Assembly (NCBI GenBank): GCA_026545225.1
Contig: CM048848.1
Span: forward strand, 20,872,806-20,936,805
Reading direction: 5' to 3'
Source of the DNA: Cornus controversa
Taxonomy: Eukaryota; Streptophyta; Magnoliopsida; Cornales; Cornaceae
DNA length: 64,000 nucleotides
The position numbers and the translations under genes were made by a program. Each line of letters begins with the position of its first letter. The stretch's first letter is position 1. Shown in pieces: positions 21,717-32,996 of this stretch. A model generated the notes under the pieces. The model had not been told where the DNA came from and did not search any database. It worked only from the letters and a program-made list of their open reading frames with translations.

Positions 21717-21857
21717 CTAGCTATAAATGAACTCAAGTAAAACACTGAACTTGAAGACGTAGTTTAGAGAAAATTGAAGCAAAATCTCAGTTACAAGGTC
21801 ATCGCAGTGTAAAACATCCACACTACTACTGCTACTGCTGCTGCTACGTTGGTTCAT
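21717..21857 (-). pseudogene. F-box domain fragment
   Basis: Read from the ATG at 21857 downward, a serine run (MNQRSSSSSSSSVDVL) leads into DDLVTEILLQFSLNYVFKFS, a recognisable half of a plant F-box motif (usually LP.DLV.EIL.RLP..SL.RF), followed by a stop about 46 codons from the start. The frame is open upstream to 21992 but that part looks unrelated. F-box proteins bind SKP1 in SCF ubiquitin ligases; this piece lacks the rest of the F-box and any substrate-binding domain. It lies near the CACTA end and may have been captured by it, or be a relic. Confidence 0.6.
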
Positions 21858-23781
21858 TATGCTGGGAGTTAAGGAGAGAGGGTCAATGGAACAAGTACAA
21901 TAGGAGAGAATGCACAAAAAGATCAATATATAATTGAAATTTAATTGCAATTTTCTGGCATGCAGGCTTTCAGTTTGTTTGAATTGTATCATTTAATGTC
22001 TTGTTCTATTTAGATTTGTTAGGCCTTCATGAACTAACTGATCTTTTGATGGAACTGCAATTTGCTAAATTCCAGCCGTAAATTTGCATATATTTTTTTC
22101 CGTTTCCTTGGCTGGATCAGTTGCATCATTAACCAAGGCTTTATTATTGGTATTGTAGATTTGTAGGATAGGCAACTACTATTCGTTTAGATTCTGTTTA
22201 GGGAAATTATGTTTTCGAGAACTTTTGGTTATAAGTTCTCATTGGTGCATAGTGGGCGTAAGTGTTGAGTTCAGTGTGTGCATAAAATAATGTTGAAGCT
22301 TGGAAAAAGTGTTGATTGAGGTCATTAGGACAATTTTCTTACAATGACTACAAAGTAATAACAATATGTTACAAATATTTCATTTTGATCTTTAATGTTT
22401 TCATAACTAATTTTGTTGTCTTTGAACTTTAGATGAGATATCATTTGATTTTATTGATCTTATTGCAAATTTTCTTGTAGGCCCATGGGGTATGCCCCAT
22501 GCTTCTGTGTACAGTTTTTATTTATTTTTTTATACACATTTATTTACCCCAAAAAAAAAACCCTTGCATAACAGTCATTCCAAAGTGGTGAACTAAATTG
22601 TTACACTTGGAATATTAAAGCACCAAGAAAAGGATTTTTTGTTTAGTATGTCTAGTTTATCAAAGGTAGATGATCATTCCTTGTATACATTTTCAAAGAA
22701 TCATTTGGCGGGAAAATATCCAATGTTGTTTAACATTTCCCCCCACTATTAGCCATGGTATTTTGTGTGTGTGTGTGTGTGTGTTTTTGATGATTTAGAA
22801 GTACTTTCATCCCATATAGTCCTGTATCTTCTAATTGCTTTCCAATGGCTTCAACTCTCTAATTCTAGGTTGCAGAATACATTTTTATTAATGATTAAAT
22901 ACCTATGAGACCTATATATAAACACAAAATACCATCTAGCTAACATTAGCATGACTGATAAGAAATAACTAACAGTAGAATTGATGGGAAGATTATGTTT
23001 TGATGCAAGTTCAGAAATTTATATGTTTGGTGCTTATTATGTGATGAAGCAAAAATCTATCTTGAACTGGTCAAACATTAATCTGCAAAAAAGGATAAGA
23101 GAAGGGCACCGGTGCGGTGCCGACCGACAACGCTCCGACGATCAAGTCAAAAATTGAAAAGACTTTTTTATCTGTAAAGGAACTCAAAGGGTAATTAAGT
23201 ACCTTGGTATATGGACCGTCTCTATATTTATAGCAGCAACATCAGAATGTGTCATAGTAGGAGACTGGCTCTTTAGTTCCCCGGACTTATTTGAAGATAG
23301 AAAAGTCTTGGTCAAAGCATACCTCTTGTCCATGTCACATTGCTCTCAACTTCCACATCACAAGTTTCACAATTGGAGTCAAATACTTTATCATTATGAA
23401 CAAACTCTTTGTCTTAATTTTGCAAGTTGTTCGTATATTGTTCTTCACTAAAACCAAAGAACCAATTCTAGTTTACTTTTTTGGAAGAGGTAATGCTTTT
23501 CTGAACAATTAAAACTTTCTTGATCATGTAGCTGTTGGTCGGATTATTCAGCTGAGTATTCAATGTTAGATGCAAAAACATTAAACATTTTTTTTAAACC
23601 TTAGTGTCATAAAAGCAATTATAGCTAAAAAGAGTATTCAATGTTGCCTATTATTATCTTTCTGGTTTCTTTTTTTCGTAAGGTTATCTTTCTATTTTCT
23701 CATTTCTATTCCATGCCCATGGTTATTAGCTGTTGCTCTTTTTAGCATACTTCAGTGCTAAAAGATTAAAAGTTCGGTAAA
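21858..23781. other. intergenic; simple repeats, no gene recognised
   Basis: GT dinucleotide run at 22764-22784. At 23110-23127 GGCACCGGTGCGGTGCC is a pair of overlapping self-complementary words, followed about 110 bp on by TCTATATTTATAGC (TATA-like on either strand), the same arrangement as in the LTRs, so an unrecognised LTR may lie at about 23090-23300. No supported ORF. Confidence 0.4.
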
Positions 23782-25136
23782 TGATAAGTGTTCAATTCGA
23801 TGCATTTGAACCCTCTTTATTGCATATGTTAGTTCTGTTTTTATGTTTACCGAGATACGTTTATAGTGTTTTTGTATTTTTGATATATTGCAGGTCTTGT
23901 AGTAAAAGGAGCAAAGTTTGAGGCTATTTGCAGCTGAAGAGCAAAGTTCAGAACTAAAGCCAAGGCATCTCGATCAATCGAGATCTCGATTGATCGAGAC
24001 ATGATTTCGATTGATCGAGATTCTGCAAAGCCACTTGCCCACTTGCTCACCTGCTCTCCCACTTGCAACAAAATCCCCCTTTTTGCACGACTTAGAGGGA
24101 TTGTCTGACTTGAACAAGACCTTTGGGGACCTTCTTGATATAGTTGGTATATATATTGATATATATTTATTTATGGTGGGCCCCAAGGTTGAAAAGGAGG
24201 CCATAAGCACACAAAGAAACCATTATCTCATATCTCTCATACACATCAGACATATACACAGAGAGACATTCGGGAGAGGGGAAGAAGGAGCTGAACCAAA
24301 CCAAGAAGCTTCATTTTCTCCATCAATGGAAGAGTGCAAGGCAGCCATGAGCAACTAACTTCTCTACTAGGGTGTTGGTGAAACCCCTAGCCATGTAAAC
24401 TTGTTCATTTTTGTAACATTTTGGGATTTGTACTTAAATGTTGATTATTTAGTCTAGTGACAATGTACACTTATACATCTCTTATATATATTCATTTGAT
24501 GTTGGTTTTATTCTTGTCTTAGAGTAGAATCTATCTTTTGAATGCTCAACATTTGCTTCTTCCACAAGAAGGGCAAATGATGGCTAGGTAATGGTGTTTA
24601 AATGAATGTGTGTTGTTTGCTTGTATAAACCATGCCAAGATAAGGTAGTTTGGATGCATTTAGTTTTAGGTTGACTTAAAGAGTAGGGTAATTAGTTAGG
24701 TTGAAGAGCTATGCTTGTTGAAGATGGATTATGATAGGTTTGCACACACATTAATCTTTTGATATGTCATTGAGGTCACAAGCCTAATGACATTGTTAGG
24801 CATTTAATTTATGAATCCCAAGCTTGCTACATTTATGAACATGTGGATGGCTAGTGGTGGAAACCACCCCTAGTTCTCTCTCCCAACTTTTAACTCCTTA
24901 AATTTATTGTTTTTACATTCATGCAATAGTTTTATAAACAAAACTCAAAACTTTGTTTTTAGGATTAAAGTGGAATTAATCTTTCTTTAAGACAATTATG
25001 ACTAGTCCTCGTGAGATCGATACCCTCTATATAGAACCGTATCTACAAAGATTCGTGCTCTTGCGAGTGGTTAAATTATATTTTGATAAAAGGAGCAAAA
25101 ATAAGCTTACAATATAATTCAAGTTTAGCCACATCA
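23782..25136 (+). mobile_element. solo LTR of a second Athila-type family
   Basis: 1355 bp from TGATAAGTGTTCAATTCGATG to CCACATCA, flanked by GTAAA on both sides (23777-23781, 25137-25141). The start parallels the main family (TGATAGGCGTTGAATGTTACG) and the end region has the same plan (GATCGATACCC, then ATTCGTGCTCTTGCGAGTGG versus ATTCGTTCTATTGCGAAGTG). Sequence identity is otherwise low, so it is a separate family. A TCGATTGATCGA cluster is at 23969-24022 and TATA-like ATATATATTGATATATATTT at 24151-24170. Confidence 0.85.
23969..24022. promoter_or_regulatory. cluster of TCGATTGATCGA palindromic words
   Basis: Three copies, TCTCGATCAATCGAGA, TCTCGATTGATCGAGA and TTTCGATTGATCGAGA, lie in 54 bp, the first being the reverse complement of the second. 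They sit about 130 bp upstream of the TATA-like tract of this LTR. A role as binding sites for a dimeric factor is inference. Confidence 0.5.
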
Positions 25137-25141
25137 GTAAA

Positions 25142-26300
25142 GCTCGGGATCAGTGTGATTGTTTGGAAATTTTGTTTGGTTAGGGAAATTGTGGGGAATT
25201 TATAGTTTGTTGTGCTGGGAGTCCAGAAATTCAACAAACAAAACACCACACACACAAATACGCAGAGTTTTACATGGTCCAACAATTACCTACGTCCACT
25301 AGAGACAGCCAAATTTCACTATAGAGAAAATATACAGATTACACAAATTTTCTCTCTTCAGTTACACTAATTTGAAACACACTACTGTTGCACTAGATTT
25401 TGTAACCGGCTGATTTGTGCACACATAGTGCACACACTGATGGTGCCTACATTGGACCAGCCATTGGTGCACACCCCATTGCTACATCTCTTGCATACAT
25501 ATACAAATATATACATCAAGTATATATATACTACAAGGAGGGAGATAGATGGCAGACGGAAGTCCATAAATCCGACACTATTGTCCACAAATTCGGCACC
25601 CTATTTTTCTTCTCTCTTTCGGTGCCATAAATTCGAGCCACTATCCAATAATCTCCACCTTGGTGAGAATTCACCAATCAAGGATCTCCACCTTGGTGAA
25701 AATTCTGAACACAATTTGGCGGGAATCCAGCAATCAACGTTCTCTACCCTGTGAAAAACGACGAATCAACGTTGCCTCCTCCAATGCGCCCTTAGGCGCC
25801 ATGATGAATGTCAGTGCTAAACTTGACCTTTTTTCTGCTTATCTATGGAAAGCCCAAACCATCAACCATGTTGGACCAACTCACAGCTCAAACAAGACCC
25901 AAACCAACTTCAAATTCAGCCCAATTCACTATAGAGGCCCAAAACAATTGATTTCTGAAATTAACCAAACTTAAACCAAATATGACAGCCCACCAAGACT
26001 ATCACCAACTTTGTTGAGTCAAAATATCCAAAACTTCGCATTGGCACATGCTAAAGTTGTCCAAACCAAACACCAAAGAATACCCAGTGTTTGAACCATG
26101 ACAGCTCATTGCCCAAATTAAACAAATTCACCATAAATCAACCACAAAATCTCACACCACATACCCACCCCAAACAGAAACTTCAATTGTAATAAAAAAG
26201 TTTAGGGGCAAAATTGCAATTTTTAGGGACTTCAAGGGCTGAATTGCAATTGCTTAGGGTCAGAATTATAATTTTTAGAAAATATAGGGACTGAATTGTA
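25142..26300. other. copia-like LTR debris and a minisatellite; no gene
   Basis: 25240-25400 (ACCACACACACAAATACGCAG, TTACATGGTCCAACAATTACC, TACGTCCACT) resembles a minus-strand copia LTR end, and TCTCCACCTTGGTGA occurs twice (25649, 25685) like duplicated polypurine tracts on the minus strand. GTGCAC words cluster at 25418-25475 beside a TATATATATA tract. From 26195 to 26300, four degenerate units of about 28 bp (AGGGNCTGAATTGCAATT) form a small tandem repeat. None of the ORFs is convincing. Confidence 0.4.
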
Positions 26301-26944
26301 ATTAACAAAAACTCTAAAACATACTTTAAATCACAGGTTTCAAAAATTCAAAACATACTCAAAAATTGCAAGTTATGCACCTACATAAGGTATTAATCCT
26401 TTGAATCATGTCAAAACATACTATTTAAAAATAAAACAAAATAAAATAAAATAAACAAACTAAGAAAATAAAATAAAATAAAATCCTAATACAAGAAGAA
26501 TTTCACACAAATTTCCCCCCATATTGCAATAAAGCACAAAAATAGGCATCGCCTCACCCCCAAACTTAAACTGTACATTGTCCTCAATGTACTACCAATC
26601 GAAGCATAGAGAAGAGTAAGAACGATATTACCGGGATCATGGAGTAGTGGAAAGAAAATAGAGTACATCACGAGCACGAAGGCAATGCAAGCACACCCCC
26701 AAACTTGGATGTTTCAATCTGTCAAAACAAACCACTATACCCCAAAGATCAAGTGAAAATAGGATGGGTGAAAATAAATATGAAAGAGAAAAATCCTAAA
26801 AAAAAATAAAATAAAATATTTTTTATTTCATTTTTCAATTTTTTTTTTTTTTTTTCATAATAAAAATCTAACTACAAAAAGAGAAATAAAAAGAAAAATA
26901 AAAACTAAAAATAAAATAATATACAAAAGATGGTTACCTTCCTG

Positions 26945-28168
26945 TCAAGGATGTGGTGGTGACTGAGCATCCGGATCTAAGTTTGCTTGGCGCATCAGTG
27001 CACGCATCATCCTCCTCATCTCTAGTTGCTCTTGGCGAGTGTCACGAAAGTGATCCGCCATCTCTGCTCTCATTGCACCAAACTGTGTGGAGACCTCTGT
27101 CTGTAAGGTGCCAAACTGGGCTGTCAACCCAGCAATCTGCCCTTCTAAGTATTGATAATCATGGCCACCAGCCTGTGCATGCACTTCCTCTTCCTCTGCC
27201 TCCATCTCCTCTGGATCATCCACCGGTGGTGGTACATCTACATGCTCTCCTCCTTGGGCCAACCGAGATACCTCACCAGGCGCCGCTATGACTCTCTGGT
27301 GCATATGAGATCGACTCAAGTTCCAGTCATGCGTGCCATAATGAAGGTCATGTGGAAAGGCAAGCTCGTCCTCATGGACTGCATACCCCTGTGATACAAG
27401 CAACTGGTGAATAATAGTAGGGAATGGAAACTCCCAGTCACTTGCACTGTCTGGTACCTTGGCCACAACCTTGGAATAGAATTTCTCCATCTGGCCCCAG
27501 ACAATCTGTGGGAATGACAGCCAATGCCCAAAATGTATGGCATATAAGGCTCTGAGGAACTCTTGACGTCTTTCGGTTTTATGTCCAATTGGACATACAT
27601 TCTTGAGTAGCACAGCGTCAAGGAACCATAAATGATTTGGCATTGAAGACTTTGAAGCTGCATTCCTTTTCGGCCCAGAAAATTGGTTGGCACACAATCG
27701 TGCAACCACATTGCCCACCGACAACTCGTCGGGTAAAGGAGTGTAGATATGAGATAAATCAGCTGGGCATTCATGAGGACAACCCATGGCAATGGCAATG
27801 GATGACATGTCAACTCGAACTATTGTTCCATCTACGGAAGAAGTAAGCACATCCCGCTCATCAGGTTTCGGCATCAAGTTTTGATAAAATACCTTGACAA
27901 GCCTCGGGTAAATGGTAGATGAGAGTGGAACAAAAATGGATGCCGACCGACGACGACGGATGTCGGAAATCCCCCATCGTGTCTCGGGAAACATACCATA
28001 AAGTTCGGCTATGTCAAACGTTGTTTCATAGTTCAACACCCTTGGATGCCATCTCTCTTGAATACCGTCTCGGCGAGATCGTGAAGAACCTGTGGTCGGA
28101 TCATTCCTCGCTCGGCGAGGATTACGTGAACTTGAAGCATCTTGGTGACTTGCTCTCTTTGGTGCCAT
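26945..28168 (-). CDS. env-position ORF of the Athila-like element, 407 aa
   Basis: An open frame from ATG 28168. N-terminus is basic and Ser/Arg-rich (APKRASHQDASSSRNPRRAR), then a conserved block (NYETTFDIAELYGMFPETRW, VKVFYQNLMP, DERDVLTSSVDGTIVRVDM, VARLCANQF, HLWFLDAVLLKNVCPIG) of the kind found in the putative plant retrotransposon ORF family located after pol in Athila-type elements. The C-terminal third is acidic and then a heptad-like helix (YLEGQIAGLTAQFGTL, RDTRQEQLEMRRMMRALMRQ). I see no signal peptide or membrane segment, so an envelope role is not supported by this sequence. Codon changes versus the plus copy are few and the frame is intact. Confidence 0.8.
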   Translation of the reverse strand: MAPKRASHQDASSSRNPRRARNDPTTGSSRSRRDGIQERWHPRVLNYETTFDIAELYGMFPETRWGISDIRRRRSASIFVPLSSTIYPRLVKVFYQNLMPKPDERDVLTSSVDGTIVRVDMSSIAIAMGCPHECPADLSHIYTPLPDELSVGNVVARLCANQFSGPKRNAASKSSMPNHLWFLDAVLLKNVCPIGHKTERRQEFLRALYAIHFGHWLSFPQIVWGQMEKFYSKVVAKVPDSASDWEFPFPTIIHQLLVSQGYAVHEDELAFPHDLHYGTHDWNLSRSHMHQRVIAAPGEVSRLAQGGEHVDVPPPVDDPEEMEAEEEEVHAQAGGHDYQYLEGQIAGLTAQFGTLQTEVSTQFGAMRAEMADHFRDTRQEQLEMRRMMRALMRQANLDPDAQSPPHP

Positions 28169-28578
28169 AGAAGTAGAAAAAGTGTAATTGAGGAATTAAA
28201 TCGAACACTTGGTGTGCACAATTCTTTTGTAACCTTCAACCTCCTTTTTCCGGCAATTTTTCCACCCGAATCGAACAAGTAATTGCACCAAATTGATCCC
28301 CCAAACTTGGTCTTTAAAAGCCCTCAAAAAGATTTGAACAATTTCTTCAAGGAAAAACTTCACTTACTTCGATGTTGAACTTGAAAAAGTGTGAGCTTCC
28401 TTTGAGAACTAGTGATTTTTGATCCACTTTGATGTTGAAGTTGATGTTGATCAATGTTGAATCCTTGTATAATAATCACTAATTGAAGAAATTAGTTTTC
28501 CGGATGATATAGGACTTGAATTGGTGTTCAAAGAGGCTTAGGATGCAAGTAGTAGCAACATAGGAGGATAAGGAGTCC

Positions 28579-28585
28579 ATTTATA
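28579..28585 (-). promoter_or_regulatory. TATA box upstream of the env-position ORF
   Basis: TATAAAT on the minus strand, about 410 bp before the ATG at 28168 and roughly 35 bp downstream of the GATCGATC cluster at 28620-28735. The plus copy has TATTTAAA at the matching place (47431-47438). It suggests a separate internal promoter for this ORF. Confidence 0.45.
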
Positions 28586-28619
28586 GCAAAAATATTCGGC
28601 CAGCCCACACATGGGCTTG

Positions 28620-28815
28620 GGCGATCGATCCCCCCAAGGATGGGCGATCGATCGCCCACCTGCTGGTGGGTGATTTCTTAAAAAACAATGGGGCGATCGA
28701 TCCCCCTTAAATGGGGCGATCGATCCCCCTTCTGATGCCCTGCTGGACCCTCCATCGCCCAAGGTCGACCGAGACTTGATATTTTTGAGTCTCCATCGCC
28801 CAAGGTCGACCGAGA
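28620..28815. promoter_or_regulatory. palindrome cluster in the Athila-like internal region
   Basis: GGGCGATCGATCCCC, GGGCGATCGATCGCCC, GGGGCGATCGATCCCCC (twice) and two copies of CATCGCCCAAGGTCGACCGAG occur here. The plus copy has the same set at about 47196-47400 with one word altered. The words are self-complementary and complementary to each other. Confidence 0.55.
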
Positions 28816-29057
28816 GCACGATTTTTCACCCGTCTTGAGTCCGAATACCTCGGTACACCTCTTGGCATCCTCCGGAAGCAACTTATACATCAAAAACTCA
28901 AAGAAAAAACATTAAAACGCAACTAGAATTGAAGAAAAACTTAAGAAAACTAAAATCAAAAATTAAAATAAAAGAAAACTAAAAGAAATCAAGGATAGAA
29001 ATACATACAAAACTTACAATTTAACGTCCGTAAGAGACGATTGACTCTCCGAAGGGA

Positions 29058-32000
29058 TTAAGTCGGATAGACGGGATCCGTCAAGTCGACGGACTCCACG
29101 TCTCTTCTTGGCACACATCCTTCCACACAATGTTTCAACCTTTGGCCATTAACTTTCATCAAAGTATTATCTCTAAAGCTTCGAATTTCCACGGCACCAT
29201 GAGGAAAAACCGAAATCACTTGGAATGGTCCATCCCACCTTGAACGCAATTTTCCGGGGAACAACCGAAGCTTGGAATTGAAGAGCCACACTTTATCACC
29301 TGGAGAGAAGGACTTTCGTGAGATGTGTCGATCATGAAATGCTTTCGTTCTCTCCTTGTAAATTCGTGAACTTTCATAAGCATCACGTCTAAACTCTTCT
29401 AATTCATTCAATTGCAACTTCCTCTCTTCCCCAGCTCTTTTTGCATCGAAATTGAATTTTCGAATTGCCCAAAGTGCCTTGTGCTCAATCTCTACTGGAA
29501 GATGACATGCTTTCCCATACACTAACCGATATGGTGACATACCGATAGGGGTCTTGTAAGCAATCCGATACGCCCATAGTGCTTCGCTCAGTCGCAATGA
29601 CCAATCTCTTCTATCTGGTCTCACTGTCTTCTCGAGAATATGCTTAATTTCTCGATTGGACAGCTCTACTTGCCCACTTGTTTGAGGATGATAAGGCGTT
29701 GCCACCTTATGTGTCACTGAATATTTAGCAAGCAAACCTCTCAAGAATTTATTGCAAAAGTGAGTACCACCATCACTGATCAAGGCTCGAGGAATTCCAA
29801 ATCGACTAAGAATATTCTCATGCATGAATTTGATTACCACCTTGTGATCATTGGTTCGAGTTGCAATGGCCTCCACCCACTTGGAGACATAATCCACTCC
29901 AACCAGAATATATTCGTAGCCAAAAGAAGGTGGAAACGGTCCCATAAAATCAATTCCCCAAACGTCAAAAATCTCCACCACCAGAATGGGGCTCATTGGC
30001 ATCATATCACGCCTCGACATTGAACCCAATCTTTGACAACGATCACAAGTCTTACAGAAAACATATGCATCGTGAAACAGAGAAGGCCAAAAGAATCCAC
30101 ATTGAAGTACCTTTGCCGCTGTCTTCCTTGCACTGAAGTGGCCTCCACATGCCAATGAATGGCAGAACTTGAGAATATCTTGAAACTCATGGTCTGGGAC
30201 ACATCGCCGAATAATCTGATCTGGACAATATTTAAATAACTCTGGATCCTCCCAAAAGTAATGATGAACTTTAGAGAAGAATCGATCACGTTCTCGCTTG
30301 GTCCAGTCTCTTGGCACTTTTCCCGTGGCTAAATAGTTCACAATATCTGCATACCATGGTGTGGAGTTGTCGGACACTCCAAATAATTGCTCCCTCTGAA
30401 GTGTTTTGGAAAGTGTAGTGCATACAGAAGTTACCACCATGGTAGAAATTTGATTTTCAAACACCTTCTTCTCCTTCTGTTTTTCTTGCACCCTTACTTC
30501 ATCTACAGATTCAATCACCTCTTCAGAGTCCATGAAGAAAACATCAGTCTGATCTGGAGGATTCTCAACAGCATTGAAAATATTAAGTTTAACCTTCATG
30601 TTGCCAAAGGAAATATCCATGATCCCTGACCTACAATTTATGCAAGCATCAGCAGTAGCTAAGAAAGGTCGACCAAGGATCACAGGAATGTGCCTCTTTG
30701 GATTGTGAACCGGCTCAGTGTCAAGTATAATGAAATCAACAGGATAGTAGAACTTGTCCACTTTAATGAGCACATCTTCTATGATTCCTCGGGGTTGCTT
30801 TGTTGATCTGTCTGCAAATTGTAATACCACCGAGGTAGGCTTCAATTCTCCCAAGCCCAATTGTAAGTAAACTGAATAAGGTAGCAAATTCACACTTGCA
30901 CCCAAATCAAGAAGAGCTTTATCCACATGGTGCTCCCCAATAATGCATGAGATAGTTGGAGCACCAGGATCTTTGTACTTGGGAGGAGTACACTGCTGAA
31001 TTATTGAACTTACTTGTTGTGGCAGCATTACTTTCTTTGGCACATGGCTTTTAGAACGCCTTTTCTGAGTGCACAAGTCCTTCAAAAATTTTGCATAAGG
31101 AGGAATTTGCTTGATGGCATCAAGGAGTGGCAAATTAATCTTCACTTGGCGAAACACCTCCATCATGTCATGCAGCTTGTCCCCTTGCTTCCCCAATTTA
31201 GATGCTTCAAGAAAACGTTGTGGGAAAGGAGCCTTGGGCTCATAAGGAATTTCAGCACTTGGACTTGTGATCACTTTTTCTTCTTCTTTCTTTTCACCCA
31301 CCTTATTATCAATTATTTTCCCACTTCTCAAAGTGGTAATGGCTTGAACTTGCTCATGGTGTGGGTTGCTTGTGGAAGCTTGCATCCCTCTTGGATTAGC
31401 AATTGGTTGACTAGGGAGCTTCCCTTCTTCTCTTCTACTTAATGAAGTAGCAAGCTGTCCAAACTGAGATTCCAGTTTGGCAATGGATTGAGAATGCGAG
31501 TGCACTAGCTGAACTGTAGATTGTACTGTTGCTGCAGTAGCTTGCACTGTCTCTATAAGAGAATCAAGCTTATCAAATTTAGACAAGGTAAGAGTCAGCT
31601 TGTCTTCAATAGCAGAAATTCTTTGGGCCATAGGACTTTGTGTTTGATATTGCTGTTGAGGCACAAAAGTCCTAGGTTGATATGATGGTTGCATTGCTGC
31701 CCCTTGGTTACTGTAAGAAAAACCAGGATGATTCCTCCATGTGGGATTGTAAGTATTACCTCGTGGAGGATTCATTGGTCCAGTGAAAGTGGCTTGAACT
31801 TGCTCATGTTGAATATCAGAAAATTGCCCCATTAAAGGACAATTGCTCACATTATGCATAGGACTAGAGCAAAATTCACAAGGGCCTATCAATGAAGAAT
31901 TTGAAGTAGAAGGAGTTTGATTGGCAGCCATAATTGCTGCTACCTTCTGTGCAATTAAATCAATATCAGTTGGCATAGCTTCTGAAGCACCAACCTCAAA

Positions 32001-32852
32001 AATTCCATCAACCTTCCTAGTAGTGGCAGGTCTGCTAGAACGAGTAGAGGACACATGTTGTAGAGAGTTGTCACTAAGATTTTCAAATAAGGTCCATGCC
32101 TCTTCTTCACTCTTCAACATAAAAGTACCTCCACATGACGCATCAACCATCTGTCTGTTGGCTTCTGTGAGCCCTTCATGAAAACTCTGCACTAGTTGCC
32201 ACTTAGGAACTTGATGATGGGGACACTTCCTAAGAAGGTCCTTGAATCTTTCCCATGTCTCATAAAATTGTTCCCCCTCATGTTGGGAGAAACCAGTGAT
32301 AGCACGTCTGAACTGATTGGTCTTCCCTATCAGAAAATACTTCTTGAGAAACTCATGTTGCATCTGAGTCCAAGTCGTGATAGAACCAGCCGGTAGAGAG
32401 TTGAACCAATACTTTGCTTTGTCTTTCAGAGAGAATGGAAAAAGTCTCATTCTGAAAGCATCTTCAGAGAAGTTGTGAATTTTTGTAGTTGAGCACACTT
32501 CAATGAAGTCATCCAGATGCTTGTAAGGGTCTTCTTGAGTCAGCCCAAAATAAGATGGTAGCATCTGAATAATGCTGGACTTGATCTCATAATTCTGTGC
32601 TGTGACATTGGGCAGTTGAAAACCTGCTGGCGAGGTATATGTCTCAGGAACATAGTAGTCCCTAAGCAATCCAGCTCTTTCTCCATCAGCATTAGGAACA
32701 AGGTTATTATTCCTCTCTTCTGCCATGTTTTCAATTATTTCTTCCTCTTGCACAATGGTATCAACAGGGATGTTCCTCTGTTGTCTAAGAGTACGTTCAG
32801 GCTCAGGATCAAGAGGTATCAAAGGATCAGCCACAGAACGACGACCTTGCAT
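29058..32852 (-). CDS. gag-protease-integrase polyprotein lacking RT/RNase H, 1264 aa
   Basis: An unbroken ORF from ATG 32852. Gag domain near residues 110-240 ([20 protein letters not shown]); a CCHC-like [14 protein letters not shown] near 328; a coiled-coil-like helix near 420-480; protease near 620-770 with active site [10 protein letters not shown] and [13 protein letters not shown]. The frame then passes about 60 residues ([14 protein letters not shown]) straight to integrase: HHCC-type zinc region ([13 protein letters not shown]...CDRCQRLG), DDE residues in [18 protein letters not shown] and GQVELSNRE, and a GPF-type C-terminus (RWDGPFQVI). RT and RNase H, expected between protease and integrase, are absent although the frame is kept. 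Gag, protease and integrase look intact, so it could act in trans. The plus copy has the reverse lesion. Confidence 0.92.
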   Translation of the reverse strand: MQGRRSVADPLIPLDPEPERTLRQQRNIPVDTIVQEEEIIENMAEERNNNLVPNADGERAGLLRDYYVPETYTSPAGFQLPNVTAQNYEIKSSIIQMLPSYFGLTQEDPYKHLDDFIEVCSTTKIHNFSEDAFRMRLFPFSLKDKAKYWFNSLPAGSITTWTQMQHEFLKKYFLIGKTNQFRRAITGFSQHEGEQFYETWERFKDLLRKCPHHQVPKWQLVQSFHEGLTEANRQMVDASCGGTFMLKSEEEAWTLFENLSDNSLQHVSSTRSSRPATTRKVDGIFEVGASEAMPTDIDLIAQKVAAIMAANQTPSTSNSSLIGPCEFCSSPMHNVSNCPLMGQFSDIQHEQVQATFTGPMNPPRGNTYNPTWRNHPGFSYSNQGAAMQPSYQPRTFVPQQQYQTQSPMAQRISAIEDKLTLTLSKFDKLDSLIETVQATAATVQSTVQLVHSHSQSIAKLESQFGQLATSLSRREEGKLPSQPIANPRGMQASTSNPHHEQVQAITTLRSGKIIDNKVGEKKEEEKVITSPSAEIPYEPKAPFPQRFLEASKLGKQGDKLHDMMEVFRQVKINLPLLDAIKQIPPYAKFLKDLCTQKRRSKSHVPKKVMLPQQVSSIIQQCTPPKYKDPGAPTISCIIGEHHVDKALLDLGASVNLLPYSVYLQLGLGELKPTSVVLQFADRSTKQPRGIIEDVLIKVDKFYYPVDFIILDTEPVHNPKRHIPVILGRPFLATADACINCRSGIMDISFGNMKVKLNIFNAVENPPDQTDVFFMDSEEVIESVDEVRVQEKQKEKKVFENQISTMVVTSVCTTLSKTLQREQLFGVSDNSTPWYADIVNYLATGKVPRDWTKRERDRFFSKVHHYFWEDPELFKYCPDQIIRRCVPDHEFQDILKFCHSLACGGHFSARKTAAKVLQCGFFWPSLFHDAYVFCKTCDRCQRLGSMSRRDMMPMSPILVVEIFDVWGIDFMGPFPPSFGYEYILVGVDYVSKWVEAIATRTNDHKVVIKFMHENILSRFGIPRALISDGGTHFCNKFLRGLLAKYSVTHKVATPYHPQTSGQVELSNREIKHILEKTVRPDRRDWSLRLSEALWAYRIAYKTPIGMSPYRLVYGKACHLPVEIEHKALWAIRKFNFDAKRAGEERKLQLNELEEFRRDAYESSRIYKERTKAFHDRHISRKSFSPGDKVWLFNSKLRLFPGKLRSRWDGPFQVISVFPHGAVEIRSFRDNTLMKVNGQRLKHCVEGCVPRRDVESVDLTDPVYPT

Positions 32853-32973
32853 ATATTACTAAAAGCACCTGAAAAGAAAACAAAAACAAAATTAAAAATA
32901 AAATATAAAAATTTCCTAAACTAAAAATCCAATTAAAACTAATTCTGTAAAATCCAATCAATCAAATAGATAA

Positions 32974-32991
32974 TCCCCGGCAACGGCGCCA
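32974..32991 (-). other. primer-binding site, Asp-tRNA type
   Basis: On the minus strand TGGCGCCGTTGCCGGGGA follows the LTR end after five bases. This is the primer site typical of Athila-lineage elements, complementary to tRNA-Asp. Confidence 0.85.
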
Positions 32992-32996
32992 AAAAT

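Noticed and set aside
22470-22481. TTTTCTTGTAG as the closing CACTA terminus for 19749
   Set aside because: The required TG after TTTTCTTGTAG is GC, and no subterminal repeats precede it.
23847-24358. ORFs around the TCGATTGATCGA cluster
   Set aside because: They lie inside a solo LTR defined by target duplications; no protein similarity.
27000-28278. Plus-strand and other-frame ORFs over the env-position gene
   Set aside because: Shadow frames of the 407-codon minus-strand ORF; the same shadows recur at 48-49 kb.
29760-32924. Plus-strand ORFs within the minus-strand Athila-like element
   Set aside because: Antisense shadows of the 1264-codon ORF.
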